64,000 bases of DNA from Sediminibacterium sp. KACHI17 (GCF_040362915.1 NZ_AP029612.1:62001-126000); one strand, 5' to 3'. Shown: positions 28,849 to 39,298, counted from the first letter of the stretch. Numbers and translations are program-made. The notes: a model not told the origin generated them from the sequence alone.

Positions 28849-29574
28849 ATGAAAAAAATATGGGTAATCACCTTACTGATGATCAGTATCGGAGCATCAT
28901 CTCAATGGAATTGGAAGCGTATCGATGGTAATGGTATTCTCAAAAAAGAAACCAGAAAAGTGGAACCCTTCACCGGCATCAGTTCATCCGGATCCTGGGA
29001 TGTCATGGTTGCATATGGTAACAGTACCGATATAGAAGTAGAAGGGGATGAAAACTTATTGGAACATATTGAGACAGTAGTAGAGAATGGGAAGTTATAT
29101 ATCCGCGCCAAAAAATATGGAAATATCCGCTCTAAAAATAAGATCACTGTTTATGTAACTGCCACCAGACTTCAGCATCTTTCGCTTTCCGGTAGTGGTG
29201 ATATTATTGGGAAAGGAGAGTTTGTGAACAATGGAAATACCAATGTAATTGTATCCGGCTCAGGGAATATCCGTTTTGAATTTGATCGGTTCAATGAAAT
29301 TGATGCATCAGTTTCCGGAAGTGGTGGTATTAAAATGAAAGGTACAGCCAAGGAGATCGAAGCTCGGGTTAGTGGAAGTGGTAATATTGATTGTAAAGAA
29401 GTGATTGCTGATGATGCCAGTGCACGCATTAGTGGAAGCGGTAATATCAAAGTACATGCAACTACTTCGATCGATGTAAATATCTCCGGTAGCGGGAATG
29501 TTCATTATTCCGGCAACGCCCAAAACGTTCGTACCCACAAAAATGGCAGCGGTCGAATCGTGAAGGGAAATTGA
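28849..29574 (+). CDS. Head-GIN (DUF2807) domain protein, putative surface adhesin
   Basis: A 241-residue exported protein. The DUF2807 pattern is clear: PFTGISSSGSWDVMVAYG, YVTATRLQHLSLSGSGDI, and repeated SGSGxI/V turns at GSGDI, GSGNI, GSGGI, GSGNI, GSGNI and GSGNV, spaced about 20 residues. These build a right-handed parallel beta-helix. Signal peptide: KKIWVITLLMISIGASSQ. Family members are thought to sit at the cell surface or periplasm, and function is uncertain. Confidence 0.88.
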   Translation: MKKIWVITLLMISIGASSQWNWKRIDGNGILKKETRKVEPFTGISSSGSWDVMVAYGNSTDIEVEGDENLLEHIETVVENGKLYIRAKKYGNIRSKNKITVYVTATRLQHLSLSGSGDIIGKGEFVNNGNTNVIVSGSGNIRFEFDRFNEIDASVSGSGGIKMKGTAKEIEARVSGSGNIDCKEVIADDASARISGSGNIKVHATTSIDVNISGSGNVHYSGNAQNVRTHKNGSGRIVKGN

Positions 29575-29721
29575 GCAGTGAAAAGTGAAAGGGGAAAAAT
29601 GAAAAGGGGTAGATTATCAATGTCTAATTTGTCCTACCATTAGCCATGGACAAAGGACTATTCGTCAGTCCCCAACTTTTCCTTTTTCCCCTCTCACTTT
29701 CTTACTTACCTTCGCAGCATC

Positions 29722-31929
29722 ATGGAAATCACCGTTCAAACCGCCGAAAAACTGCGTCTTACAGCAGAAGAATTCGAACTCATCAAGCAAAAATTAGGAA
29801 GAACTCCCAACTTCACAGAGCTATGTGCTTTCAGTGGTATGTGGAGTGAACACTGTAGTTATAAGAACTCCATCAAGTGGTTGAAGACACTTCCTCGTGA
29901 TGGTGGAAGAATGCTCGTAGCAGCAGGTGAAGAAAATGCAGGTTTAATGGATATGGGAAATGGTTTCGGTGTGGTCTTTAAGATCGAAAGCCATAACCAC
30001 CCGAGTGCGATCGAACCTTTTCAAGGAGCTGCAACAGGAGTTGGTGGTATCCAGCGAGATATTTTTACCATGGGTGCCAGACCCATCGCTTCACTGAATA
30101 GTCTTCGCTTTGGAAATTTAAAAGATAAAAAAACACAACGTCTGCTAAGTGGCGTGGTACATGGTATCGGTCACTATGGGAACTGCTTTGGTGTACCTAC
30201 TGTTGGTGGTGAAGTATATTTTGAAGATTGCTACCATACCAATCCATTGGTGAACGCCATGAGTGTGGGTATTATGAAAGCAGGTGACATGATCAGTGCT
30301 ACTGCGGCAGGTATCGGCAATCCTGTTTTCTTCGTAGGAAGTGCAACGGGTAAAGATGGAATCGGCGGTGCCTCATTTGCATCTGCTGATATCACAGCAG
30401 AAAGTGCGGAAGAGCTACCTGCAGTTCAGGTAGGTGATCCTTTTCAGGAGAAAAAATTATTGGAAGCTTGTTTGGAATTGATCGATACTGGTGCTGTAGT
30501 AGGTATGCAGGATATGGGTGCTGCAGGTATCATTTGTTCCACTGCAGAGATGAGTGCCAAAGGGGGAGTAGGGATGCGCATTGATCTGGAAAAAGTTCCT
30601 ACCCGTCAACAAAATATGAAAGCATGGGAGTTGTTGCTGAGTGAAAGTCAGGAACGTATGCTGATCGTAGTGGAAAAAGGAAAAGAAGAAGCAGTATTGA
30701 AAGTATTTGAAAAATGGGATCTCTCTGCAAGTAATATTGGAGAAGTGACAGGAGATGGCTTACTTAAATTTTATATGCATGGAGAATTGGAAGCTGAAAT
30801 CCCTGCACATGAATTAGTACTAGGCGGCGGGGCTCCTCAATACACGCGTGAATACCGCGAGCCTAAGTATTTTGAAAAGATCAACGCATTTAATATTGAT
30901 ACCATTGCTGACGTAACGGATCTTAAATCCGTAGCAGAACAATTGGTTCAGATTCCTAATATCGCTTCTAAGCGTTGGGTGTATACCCAATACGATAGCA
31001 TGGTAGGAGCTGCTAATACTTCCACGAATGCACCTAGCGATGCAACAGTTGTTCTCGCTAAAGGAACAGGAAAAGGATTGGCAGTGACAGTTGATTGCAA
31101 TAGTCGCTATGTTTTTGCAGATCCTTATAAAGGAGGAATGATCGCTGTGGCAGAAGCCGCCAGAAATATCGTATGTAGTGGTGGTGAACCCATTGGTGTC
31201 ACCAACTGTCTCAACTTTGGTAATCCTTACGATCCTGAAGTGTATTATCAGTTTGTAAAAGCAGTTACCGGTATGGGAGATGCTTGTAGAAAATTCAATA
31301 CGCCTGTAACCGGTGGTAATGTGAGTTTCTATAATCAAAATCCTGATGGTCCGGTATATCCTACACCTACCATTGGAATGGTAGGTATTGTAGATGATGT
31401 CAACGATAAAATGACACTTGATTTCAAACAGGAAGGAGATATGATCGTACTGATCGGGTCACAACAAAATGACATCGCTTCTTCCGAATACTTACATAAA
31501 CTCAAGCAGGTTGAATTTTCGCCGGCTCCATATTTTGATCTGGACCAAGAATTTAAAGTACAGCAGTTGATCTCATCATTGATCAAAGAGAAAAAAATCA
31601 ATAGCGCCCATGATATCAGCGAAGGTGGATTAGCGATCACATTACTGGAAAGCGGATTTCACCGTAATCTGGGCTTTAGTGTACAAGCGGATACAACTGC
31701 TATTCGTAAAGATGCTTTCTGGTTTGGTGAAGCGCAAAGTCGTGTGGTAGTAAGTTGTTCTGCTGATCAATTAAAAGCCATTGAAGCAGCTGCACAAAAA
31801 GCTGATATCGCGATAACAGTATTGGGTAAGGTAACTTCAGGTAATATTGAAGTGAATGGCGATGCATGGGGAACCATTGATGTCTGGAAACAACGCTATG
31901 ATACTGCTATTGAAAAATTGATCAATTAA
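29722..31929 (+). CDS. purL: Phosphoribosylformylglycinamidine synthase subunit PurL
   Basis: ATP-dependent synthesis of FGAM in purine biosynthesis, working with PurQ and PurS. At 735 residues it is the small PurL form, lacking a fused glutaminase domain. Motifs: FSGMWSEHCSYKNS, GFGVVFKIESHNHPSAIEPF, GVGGIQRDIFTMGARPIASL, and DISEGGLAITLLESG. A TACCTTCG box (29707-29714) ends eight bases before the ATG, so the mRNA is probably nearly leaderless. It is followed one base after the stop by hldD. Confidence 0.96.
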   Translation: MEITVQTAEKLRLTAEEFELIKQKLGRTPNFTELCAFSGMWSEHCSYKNSIKWLKTLPRDGGRMLVAAGEENAGLMDMGNGFGVVFKIESHNHPSAIEPFQGAATGVGGIQRDIFTMGARPIASLNSLRFGNLKDKKTQRLLSGVVHGIGHYGNCFGVPTVGGEVYFEDCYHTNPLVNAMSVGIMKAGDMISATAAGIGNPVFFVGSATGKDGIGGASFASADITAESAEELPAVQVGDPFQEKKLLEACLELIDTGAVVGMQDMGAAGIICSTAEMSAKGGVGMRIDLEKVPTRQQNMKAWELLLSESQERMLIVVEKGKEEAVLKVFEKWDLSASNIGEVTGDGLLKFYMHGELEAEIPAHELVLGGGAPQYTREYREPKYFEKINAFNIDTIADVTDLKSVAEQLVQIPNIASKRWVYTQYDSMVGAANTSTNAPSDATVVLAKGTGKGLAVTVDCNSRYVFADPYKGGMIAVAEAARNIVCSGGEPIGVTNCLNFGNPYDPEVYYQFVKAVTGMGDACRKFNTPVTGGNVSFYNQNPDGPVYPTPTIGMVGIVDDVNDKMTLDFKQEGDMIVLIGSQQNDIASSEYLHKLKQVEFSPAPYFDLDQEFKVQQLISSLIKEKKINSAHDISEGGLAITLLESGFHRNLGFSVQADTTAIRKDAFWFGEAQSRVVVSCSADQLKAIEAAAQKADIAITVLGKVTSGNIEVNGDAWGTIDVWKQRYDTAIEKLIN

Positions 31930-31930
31930 T

Positions 31931-32929
31931 ATGGCAGAACATCCTTCCTATATCATCGTTACAGGAGCAGCAGGATTTATAGGTTCTCGTATGGTGAAGC
32001 ACCTGAATGAATTAGGGTATCGGGATCTGATACTCGTCGATGATTTTGGAATCGAAGCCAAAAGGAAAAACTGGGAACAGTCTGCCTACGCACATATTGT
32101 AGAAAGATACAATCTAATTGATTGGCTACAACTCCATGAGCCTAAGATCGAATGCATGATACACCTCGGTGCGAGGACCGATACCACTGAGTTTGATTAC
32201 ACTATTCATGAAACACTCAATGTCGAATACTCAAAAGCGGTTTGGCGATATTGTACGCTTCATCAAGTACCACTTATCTATGCTTCTTCCGCAGCCACTT
32301 ATGGAGATGGGGCTTTCGGATATGATGATGATCATCAGGTAGTATCCAAATTACAACCACTTAATCCTTATGGCATCAGTAAAAATGAATTTGATAAATG
32401 GGCTTTAGCACAAAATGAATGCCCACCATTCTGGGCCGGACTCAAATTCTTCAATGTGTATGGTCCTGATGAATATCATAAAGGAAGAATGGCCAGTGTG
32501 ATATGGCATTCCTTTAATCAGATCCGAAAAAATGGAGTCGTTAATTTATTCAAGAGTCATCGTCCTGATTTCAAAGATGGCGAACAACTCCGTGATTTTA
32601 TATATGTGAAAGATGTAGTGAAAGTGGTAGCGTGGATGAGAGAGACCATGGTGCAGGGTCGCTGGTCTGCAGATAAAAATGGATTGTATAATCTGGGTAC
32701 CGGAAAAGCCCGATCATTCACGGATCTCGTTAAAGCCACATTTGCAGGATTAGATCAGGAACCTTCCATTCATTTCATTGATATGCCGGAAGATATTCGC
32801 GATAAATATCAATACTTCACAGAGGCGAATATGCAAAAACTACGCAAGGCCGGATATACCGATGACTTCTATTCACTGGAACAAGGGGTGGATGATTACG
32901 TGAGAAACTATCTTAGAAAACTGCCTTAG
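31931..32929 (+). CDS. hldD: ADP-L-glycero-D-manno-heptose-6-epimerase
   Basis: Converts ADP-D-glycero- to ADP-L-glycero-D-manno-heptose for the lipopolysaccharide inner core. The extended SDR fold is visible: VTGAAGFIGSRMVKHLNELG (NADP-binding), and the YGISKNEFDKW Tyr-x-x-x-Lys motif. IYVKDVV and the C-terminal FTEANMQKLRKAGY match HldD. It starts one base after purL and is probably co-transcribed with it; the pairing is probably incidental. Confidence 0.9.
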   Translation: MAEHPSYIIVTGAAGFIGSRMVKHLNELGYRDLILVDDFGIEAKRKNWEQSAYAHIVERYNLIDWLQLHEPKIECMIHLGARTDTTEFDYTIHETLNVEYSKAVWRYCTLHQVPLIYASSAATYGDGAFGYDDDHQVVSKLQPLNPYGISKNEFDKWALAQNECPPFWAGLKFFNVYGPDEYHKGRMASVIWHSFNQIRKNGVVNLFKSHRPDFKDGEQLRDFIYVKDVVKVVAWMRETMVQGRWSADKNGLYNLGTGKARSFTDLVKATFAGLDQEPSIHFIDMPEDIRDKYQYFTEANMQKLRKAGYTDDFYSLEQGVDDYVRNYLRKLP

Positions 32930-32942
32930 CGATACAGTTTTT

Positions 32943-33008
32943 ATAGCAAATGGGTCATAGCGTATAGTAAAACAAAAGAAATACTATAAGCTATGACCCA
33001 TTTGCTAT
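32943..33008. terminator. Long inverted repeat between convergent genes
   Basis: Nineteen-base arms (32943-32961 and 32990-33008, ATAGCAAATGGGTCATAGC and complement) plus an inner TATAGTA/TACTATA pair. It lies between hldD and the dienelactone hydrolase gene. Probably a bidirectional terminator. Confidence 0.75.
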
Positions 33009-33050
33009 CAGCCACTACACAATCTGTGTTTAGTAGCGTATGCCTCCAAC

Positions 33051-33929
33051 CTACATTCTCTCCTTTAAAAAAGCTACTGCTTTAGCATGTGCATCTGCTG
33101 CAGCTTCTTTATTAAAAACAGGATTACTTGGATTGGCAAAACCATGACCTGCATCATATTTATTGGCAAATAATTTCTTACCGGCTGCCTGCATATCCGC
33201 TTCGAACTTGTTTACTACTTCAGGAGATGGACTACGATCTTTGTTCCCAAAGAAACCGATCACGTCACAATTGAGTGTTTTGAGTTTCTCTACATTATTT
33301 TCAGGTCTGCCATAATACATCACACAACCTGCTGCTTGTTTGCCGGCCAATAAAGCACTTTGTAAACTCCACATACCGCCGAAACACCAACCTACTGTGT
33401 AGATCTTCGCATCTGTTCCTGCATAAGCAATTGCACCTTTGATGATGCTTTCGAGTCTTTCTGTTTTTGCAGACTGGATCAGTTTCATAGCGCTATCGGC
33501 AGTAGCAGCGATCTTACCATCATACAAATCCAAAGCGATCACATTCACATCTCCCAGATCACTATAAAAAGTTTCACTCTCTTTTTTGATATAATCATTC
33601 AATCCCCACCATTCCTGGATCACGAATAACCACTTATTACTTTTTTTCTTACTGCGGATCTCATAGCCCATTGCACTGGTTCCATCGGCGGCTTTAAAAG
33701 TGACTGGCTTACCCAATGGATCGGCTACAGTATAAGGTATCGGATTATCATGCATCATAGCAAAAGAAGCGGTTGAAGCTTCTGCTTTGAATTGGTCCAT
33801 GATCTCGCTGGTAAAACAACTCACATAACATTCCGGTGTTAAAGGTTGTGGGGCAGGTGTTTTGTAACTATGGCTGAGAAATGCTGCCGTACAGAATGCA
33901 GCGAATGTCAGAGCAATGATCTTTTTCAT
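33051..33929 (-). CDS. Dienelactone hydrolase family protein, exported
   Basis: A 292-residue alpha/beta hydrolase with a signal peptide (KKIIALTFAAFCTAAFLSHS). The DLH active-site nucleophile is Cys in GWCFGG, the acid Asp lies in FFGNKDRSPSP, and the His in DAGHGFANPS. The domain begins at PVTFKAADGTSAMGYEI and ends with a helical AVAFLKERM. Classical DLH acts on dienelactones, but the Bacteroidota secreted forms probably hydrolyse other lactones or esters. No operon partners. Confidence 0.88.
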   Translation of the reverse strand: MKKIIALTFAAFCTAAFLSHSYKTPAPQPLTPECYVSCFTSEIMDQFKAEASTASFAMMHDNPIPYTVADPLGKPVTFKAADGTSAMGYEIRSKKKSNKWLFVIQEWWGLNDYIKKESETFYSDLGDVNVIALDLYDGKIAATADSAMKLIQSAKTERLESIIKGAIAYAGTDAKIYTVGWCFGGMWSLQSALLAGKQAAGCVMYYGRPENNVEKLKTLNCDVIGFFGNKDRSPSPEVVNKFEADMQAAGKKLFANKYDAGHGFANPSNPVFNKEAAADAHAKAVAFLKERM

Positions 33930-34260
33930 GGCAAATTTTTTTTGATAAAGATGTTCACGTCAAGTTAACACATTCTTGCGCCAGAGGTTCAAAATAAACA
34001 GGCTGTTTTTTTAATCCGCCTTTTTACTGTACGTTTGTACGACCTCTGAATTTTTTTACACCGTTCATTTACAAGGTCAAATAGTTTTTTCCGTTATCTG
34101 CTTGTAATTCAATACAATAGATATCGGTTTTTTATTGTTTCATGAACCCTGATCTGTGTTGTTGACCGATCGATCGGACTTCGTTGTGTTATGCGACAGT
34201 TCTTTATGCAATAAAAAAAATGAACGGATAAGTTTGAAACGAATAAACAATACGATAAAC
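33930..34260. other. Divergent intergenic region, 331 bases
   Basis: The stretch between the divergent DLH gene and pyrG has a TACGTTTG box at 34030-34037, which would start pyrG transcription about 34044 with a long leader. It contains a 12-base palindrome (CCGATCGATCGG at 34166-34177). No further gene is visible. A frame upstream of the chosen pyrG start, from 34156, is not part of the protein family. Confidence 0.5.
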
Positions 34261-35907
34261 ATGGCCAAGTACATTTTTGTTACAGGAGGCGTAACAAGCA
34301 GTTTAGGAAAAGGGATCATTGCGGCTTCTCTCGCTAAATTATTGCAGGCAAGAGGGTTGAGGGCGACTATCCAAAAATTTGACCCTTATATCAACGTTGA
34401 TCCAGGTACCTTGAATCCTTATGAGCATGGGGAGTGTTATGTAACAGAAGATGGCGCAGAAACAGATCTGGATCTTGGTCACTATGAACGTTTCTTAAAT
34501 ATTTATACTTCTCAGGCCAATAATGTTACCACCGGCAGAATTTATCAGACCGTTATCAATAAGGAAAGAGCTGGTGAATTTTTGGGTAAAACAGTTCAGG
34601 TGGTTCCGCATATCACCGATGAGATCAAAAGAAGAATGTTATTACTGGGAGAAGATAATAAATACGATATCATCATTACAGAGATCGGTGGTACGGTAGG
34701 TGATATCGAGAGTCTTCCTTTTATTGAAGCAGTACGTCAACTGCAATGGGAACTTCCTGAAGAAGATGTAATGGTAGTGCATCTTACTTTGATTCCATAC
34801 TTGCGCGCAGCTAAAGAACTAAAGACAAAGCCTACACAGCACAGTGTAAAAATGCTGAGCGAAACAGGGGTTCATCCGGATATCATTGTTTGTCGAACAG
34901 AAGAACCATTGAATAATGATATCAAACGTAAGATCGCACTCTTCTGTAATGTAAAACCAGAAGCGGTGATCGAGGCAATGGATGCATCTACTATTTATGA
35001 AGTTCCATTATTGATGTTGCGTGAAAAACTTGATCTGATCTGCCTGAAGAAATTAAATATTACCCAATACAGTGAACCTAATTTGGATAAATGGAAAGGA
35101 TTCCTGGACAAACTGAAATATCCGAAGAGTAAAGTTACGGTTGGATTGATCGGTAAGTATATTGAGTTACAAGATGCTTATAAATCTATTCTAGAAAGTT
35201 TTGTTCATGCAGGTGCCATGAATGAAGTAAAAGTACAGGTCGTAAATGTTCATAGTGAATATATCACACAAGAAAATGTAGCTGAGAAACTGGAAGGATT
35301 GGATGGATTATTAGTGGCTCCGGGTTTTGGACATCGCGGTATCGAAGGAAAGATCATTGCGGTACAATATGCAAGAGAAAAAGGGCTTCCATTCTTTGGT
35401 ATTTGTTTAGGTATGCAAATGGCGGTCATCGAGTTTGCGAGAAATATTCTGGGATTAAAGAATGCGCACTCTACTGAAATGGATACTTCTACAGATCACG
35501 CTGTGATCAATATGATGGAAGAACAGAAAAAGATCAAAATGATGGGAGGCACTATGCGATTAGGAGCATATCCATGCGAGATCAAGGCGGGAAGCCTGGC
35601 TCATACGATCTACGGACAAACAACCATTTCAGAAAGACATCGCCATCGTTACGAATTCAACAATGATTATTTTGATCAGTTTGAATCAAAAGGAATGATA
35701 GCCAGCGGTCGTAATCCTGAAACAGGATTGGTTGAGATCATGGAGATACCTTCACATCCGTTCTTCATTGGGGTGCAATATCATCCTGAGTTAAAAAGTA
35801 CGGTTGAAAACCCTGCTCCGTTATTTGTACATTTTATTGGTGCAGCCAAGAAATATAATGAGCAACGTGGTCAGAGTAAAAAGACAGTTTTACAAAGCGA
35901 AAAGTAA
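34261..35907 (+). CDS. pyrG: CTP synthase
   Basis: Makes CTP from UTP, ATP and glutamine. The 548-residue product begins [18 protein letters not shown], the invariant N-terminus, which fixes the start at 34261. The synthetase domain includes [18 protein letters not shown] and [10 protein letters not shown]. The glutaminase domain has [11 protein letters not shown], the nucleophile Cys382 in [11 protein letters not shown], and YHPELKS with the catalytic His/Glu. Terminator follows. No anomalies. Confidence 0.97.
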   Translation: MAKYIFVTGGVTSSLGKGIIAASLAKLLQARGLRATIQKFDPYINVDPGTLNPYEHGECYVTEDGAETDLDLGHYERFLNIYTSQANNVTTGRIYQTVINKERAGEFLGKTVQVVPHITDEIKRRMLLLGEDNKYDIIITEIGGTVGDIESLPFIEAVRQLQWELPEEDVMVVHLTLIPYLRAAKELKTKPTQHSVKMLSETGVHPDIIVCRTEEPLNNDIKRKIALFCNVKPEAVIEAMDASTIYEVPLLMLREKLDLICLKKLNITQYSEPNLDKWKGFLDKLKYPKSKVTVGLIGKYIELQDAYKSILESFVHAGAMNEVKVQVVNVHSEYITQENVAEKLEGLDGLLVAPGFGHRGIEGKIIAVQYAREKGLPFFGICLGMQMAVIEFARNILGLKNAHSTEMDTSTDHAVINMMEEQKKIKMMGGTMRLGAYPCEIKAGSLAHTIYGQTTISERHRHRYEFNNDYFDQFESKGMIASGRNPETGLVEIMEIPSHPFFIGVQYHPELKSTVENPAPLFVHFIGAAKKYNEQRGQSKKTVLQSEK

Positions 35908-35941
35908 TACTCATTATAATATTGTCAAGCACATATCTATT

Positions 35942-35967
35942 AAGGCCTGGTGAAACCAGGCCTTTTT
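35942..35967 (+). terminator. Intrinsic terminator of pyrG
   Basis: AAGGCCTGG-TGAAA-CCAGGCCTTTTT hairpin, 34 bases past the stop. Confidence 0.9.
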
Positions 35968-36023
35968 GTATGTCAACTACAAATGCAGAGGTTGTGGAAC
36001 AGCACTTCCTTTTTCTTCTCCCT

Positions 36024-37220
36024 TCACTCTTCTTGCTTCATCGTCATATTCCTTTTTAAGTCGGTCCAGGTATCATCTAAGGATTGATGATTTTCTTTTT
36101 TCCAAACAGAGATCTGTTCTTTCATTTTTTCTTTCCTTTCAGATGCAGATGCTTCAAAAAATTGCTGAATAAATAGTCCGTCTTGTTCAAAAGCAGTTTG
36201 GTTGAATTGCTCTTTCAAAGCCAATTCTCTTTTGTGATTGTTTTGAGTGAGTGTTGTTTCCAATTCTTCACGTAATCTTACTTTTTCATCATAACTGCCA
36301 TTGGGTAATAATGTTTTTGCGATTACCGGCATGAGTTCTATGAGCATTAGGATGGCCACTAATAAATAATACCTGATCGCCACGGCTGTATTATCGCTTA
36401 CGAGATTATTCAGTGCTTCTATTCTGGTAATAAAACCATTATTGAGTAAAGCCTCGAAATTCGTTTGTTCTGTTTTGATATTATTTTCGATGGCTGATAG
36501 CGAACTATCTATAGACAATAGTTGTGGTCTTATCTGATTTGTCAGATTCCGATAATCTGCATCAAGTTGTACGTATTCTCTTTGTTTGGCTTGCGCGATA
36601 TCTTTCAAACCTATTTTGCCGCTACCGCCGGTACCATCGGTTTCAGCAATGAATCGATCTCTTGCGATACTTACTTCGCGGTATCTTGTATCTAATTGTG
36701 CTTCTAGTTGATTTTTTTGAGTCAGTAATTCTTTTTTTGCAGCTGCATACACAGTGTCTTGACTTGCTCTTTTTTCTCTCTTTCTTTTTTCATTGTCGAT
36801 AGACACCTGCACCTTGATTTCTTTATCAAATAAATACAGGAGTGCAGGTTGCGCCATGAACAATCCGATCGTTAATGCCAGTACGATGCGAAAGATCAGC
36901 GGTAAGACCTTTCTTTTATTATTGCGAGAAATACCCTTGATCAGGGCCCTGTCGATGGTTAGAATGATGCCACCCATAAACAATCCCAACGGCATTGCTG
37001 GTATCCATGAGTTGGTTACCGTATAAGAGAAATAGGTCCAGGCCAAAGTGGCGAATAACCAGGTGCCCAATACGGTCATTCCAACGATCGCATATCTGTT
37101 TCGGTCAATAACACAGGTTTTGATCAGGTCCACTTCGGCAGTGGAAAGCCACCATAAAAATCGATGCCATCTATTGGGCACATGATTCTCCCTCTCGGAA
37201 ATGTTTGCATTTTCAGACAT
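36024..37220 (-). CDS. DUF4407 membrane protein
   Basis: A 398-residue inner-membrane protein with four predicted helices: two near residues 45-90 (GMTVLGTWLFATLAWTYFSY; AMPLGLFMGGIILTIDRAL), one at about 110-130, and one at about 280-300. The central region (about 135-270) is a long polar coiled coil, with SASRSD-free helical repeats such as ALNNLVSDNTA at its end. LTIDRALIKG is a DUF4407 hallmark. Function is unknown; proteins of this family are common in Bacteroidota and Actinobacteria. Confidence 0.85.
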   Translation of the reverse strand: MSENANISERENHVPNRWHRFLWWLSTAEVDLIKTCVIDRNRYAIVGMTVLGTWLFATLAWTYFSYTVTNSWIPAMPLGLFMGGIILTIDRALIKGISRNNKRKVLPLIFRIVLALTIGLFMAQPALLYLFDKEIKVQVSIDNEKRKREKRASQDTVYAAAKKELLTQKNQLEAQLDTRYREVSIARDRFIAETDGTGGSGKIGLKDIAQAKQREYVQLDADYRNLTNQIRPQLLSIDSSLSAIENNIKTEQTNFEALLNNGFITRIEALNNLVSDNTAVAIRYYLLVAILMLIELMPVIAKTLLPNGSYDEKVRLREELETTLTQNNHKRELALKEQFNQTAFEQDGLFIQQFFEASASERKEKMKEQISVWKKENHQSLDDTWTDLKRNMTMKQEE

Positions 37221-37386
37221 ACAAAGGTTTTAATCAATAAATGGGTAGAAGTTGGGGATCCGCCTTTGGTTGAAGTGTGAGAGGTTATAAAGAAACAACG
37301 ATTTTGCCTGATTTCTACATTTTGAGCCCATTTTGGGCTGATTTTAACGGAAAGAAACTTAGGGTTCTAATCTTCCCCGCAAATAT

Positions 37387-37394
37387 TACCTTTG
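37387..37394 (+). promoter_or_regulatory. -7 box of yidC
   Basis: TACCTTTG matches TAnnTTTG and lies 20 bases before the yidC ATG at 37415. The box falls within the longer ORF upstream of that ATG, which supports choosing 37415 as the start. Confidence 0.6.
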
Positions 37395-37414
37395 CCCCTC
37401 AATTTGAAACTAGT

Positions 37415-39262
37415 ATGAAGACGGACAAGAATACGGTCATTGGCTTTGTTTTATTGGGTATTTTATTTTTCCTGTATTTCTGGTACAGCAATAAACAGCA
37501 AACGGCCTTGGTTGAAATGAAAAAAAGGCAGGAAGATTCGATTGCCAGAGTGAACGCGGCAAAGCTACCTGTTGTTGATAGTGCAACACTGCAATTAGAT
37601 TCTCTGAAAAGAGATTCATTGAGTAAAGTGATCATGGCAGGAGACTTTACTGCTGCAGCTATCGGAACTGAATCTTTGGTTACACTCGAAAACAGTGTAA
37701 TGAAGATTACTTTCACCAATAAAGGTGGACAAGTAAAAGGGATCGAATTAAAAAAATACAGCAAAGCTGATAGCACGCCAGTTGTTCTTTCTGATAAAAA
37801 CAAATTGGGATATACCATTAATACTGGTGCTAACCAATCTGCTAATACAACAGATCTTTTCTTTACAGCTGATGAGCCGGTCAAGCAATCAGATGGTAGC
37901 CAGGTGATCAATTTCACATTATCAGCTGCGAATGGACAACAGATCAAGCATCAGTATATCATTCGCCCTGATGCTTATATGATCGACTGGAATGTTGCGT
38001 TAACAGGTGCAGATAAATTGCTGAGTCAGGGTGCATTGAATATGAAGTGGAATCTGGAAACCACGCAACTGGAACGTTCTGCTGAGTATGAGCGTCAGAT
38101 GTCTAATATCTGCTTCTCAGAAGATAGTGAGTTTGATTATATCTCAGTGAATACTGAAAAGCAATTTGAAAAACCGGTACAATGGGTGAGTGTAGTGCAG
38201 CAGTTTTTCAATCATACCCTTATCGCGAAAAATAATTTTAATACTGGTGATGTTAAGTGGCAGCGTAAAACAGATACGACGCATTCATTAGCAACTACAG
38301 AAACAAATCTTCAGATGAAATTGCCGGTAGCGGCAGCAGTCACTGTTCCATTCCAGTTGTATTATGGTCCTAGTGATTATTCGATCTTGAAAAAGCAGGC
38401 ACCGGAAATGGATCGTATCGTGAACTTAGGTCGTGATATGTATTCGTTTGTTCGTCCAATCAATAAGTATATCATCATGCCGGTATTTGATTTCTTTGCC
38501 GGTTTTGTAAGCAATTATGGTTGGGTCGTATTGCTATTAACACTGTTCATTCGTTTAGTAACATCACCATTAACATATAGCAGTTATCTGAGTGGTGCTA
38601 AAATGAAAGCACTGAGACCTGAACTGGATACGATGCGTGAAAAGTTTGGAGACGATAAGCAAGGATTTGCGATGGAGCAGATGAAATTGTTCCGTGAAGC
38701 AGGTGTAAATCCATTGGGTGGATGTATACCGGCGCTTTTACAGATCCCCATCTTCTTTGCCTTGTATAGCTTCTTTAATGCAAACATTGAGCTACGTGGG
38801 CAATCATTCCTTTGGAGTGATGACCTTTCTTCTTATGATGTGATTGCGACATTGCCATTCTCTATTCCGTTGGGTTTTGGAGATCATATCAGTTTGTTTA
38901 CTATCACCGCTGTTATTACCAGCTTCCTGATCTCTATATACAATATGAGCATGACACCAACACAGGATAATCCGATGTTGAAGTATATGCCGTATATCTT
39001 TCCCTTTATACTATTGTTCATCTTCAACAGATTGCCGTCAGCATTGACATGGTATTACACAGTATCAAACCTCGTAACGCTTGGTTTGCAGTTTGTGATA
39101 CAGAATTATATCATTAATCATGATCTGATCCTTGCTAAAATTGAAGAAAAGCGAAAAGCTCCAAAGAAGAAAAGCAAGTGGCAGGAACGTTATGAGCAGA
39201 TGATGGAGAGCCAGAAGAAACTACAAGAACTAAAAGAAAAAAATCAAAAGAGAAATAAATAA
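37415..39262 (+). CDS. yidC: Membrane protein insertase YidC
   Basis: Inserts and folds inner-membrane proteins, alone or with SecYEG. The 615-residue product starts with an uncleaved TM (KNTVIGFVLLGILFFLYFWY), then a large periplasmic beta domain (about residues 30-330), followed by the conserved core: SNYGWVVLLLTLFIRLVTSP, MKALRPELDTMREKFGDD, NPLGGCIPALLQIPIFFALY, a fourth and a fifth helix. The start at 37415 is used because the earlier frame from 37277 adds 46 residues lacking family similarity and contains the promoter box. The tail is basic (KSKWQERYEQMMES), typical of ribosome binding. Confidence 0.95.
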   Translation: MKTDKNTVIGFVLLGILFFLYFWYSNKQQTALVEMKKRQEDSIARVNAAKLPVVDSATLQLDSLKRDSLSKVIMAGDFTAAAIGTESLVTLENSVMKITFTNKGGQVKGIELKKYSKADSTPVVLSDKNKLGYTINTGANQSANTTDLFFTADEPVKQSDGSQVINFTLSAANGQQIKHQYIIRPDAYMIDWNVALTGADKLLSQGALNMKWNLETTQLERSAEYERQMSNICFSEDSEFDYISVNTEKQFEKPVQWVSVVQQFFNHTLIAKNNFNTGDVKWQRKTDTTHSLATTETNLQMKLPVAAAVTVPFQLYYGPSDYSILKKQAPEMDRIVNLGRDMYSFVRPINKYIIMPVFDFFAGFVSNYGWVVLLLTLFIRLVTSPLTYSSYLSGAKMKALRPELDTMREKFGDDKQGFAMEQMKLFREAGVNPLGGCIPALLQIPIFFALYSFFNANIELRGQSFLWSDDLSSYDVIATLPFSIPLGFGDHISLFTITAVITSFLISIYNMSMTPTQDNPMLKYMPYIFPFILLFIFNRLPSALTWYYTVSNLVTLGLQFVIQNYIINHDLILAKIEEKRKAPKKKSKWQERYEQMMESQKKLQELKEKNQKRNK

Positions 39263-39298
39263 TGTTCTGTTGATTTTCAGCTTTTTATAAACTTTAAG

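Noticed and set aside
34156..34260. N-terminal extension of pyrG
   Set aside because: The conserved CTP synthase N-terminus begins at 34261.
37277..37414. N-terminal extension of yidC
   Set aside because: The extension holds the TACCTTTG promoter box and no family similarity; the ATG at 37415 begins the first TM.
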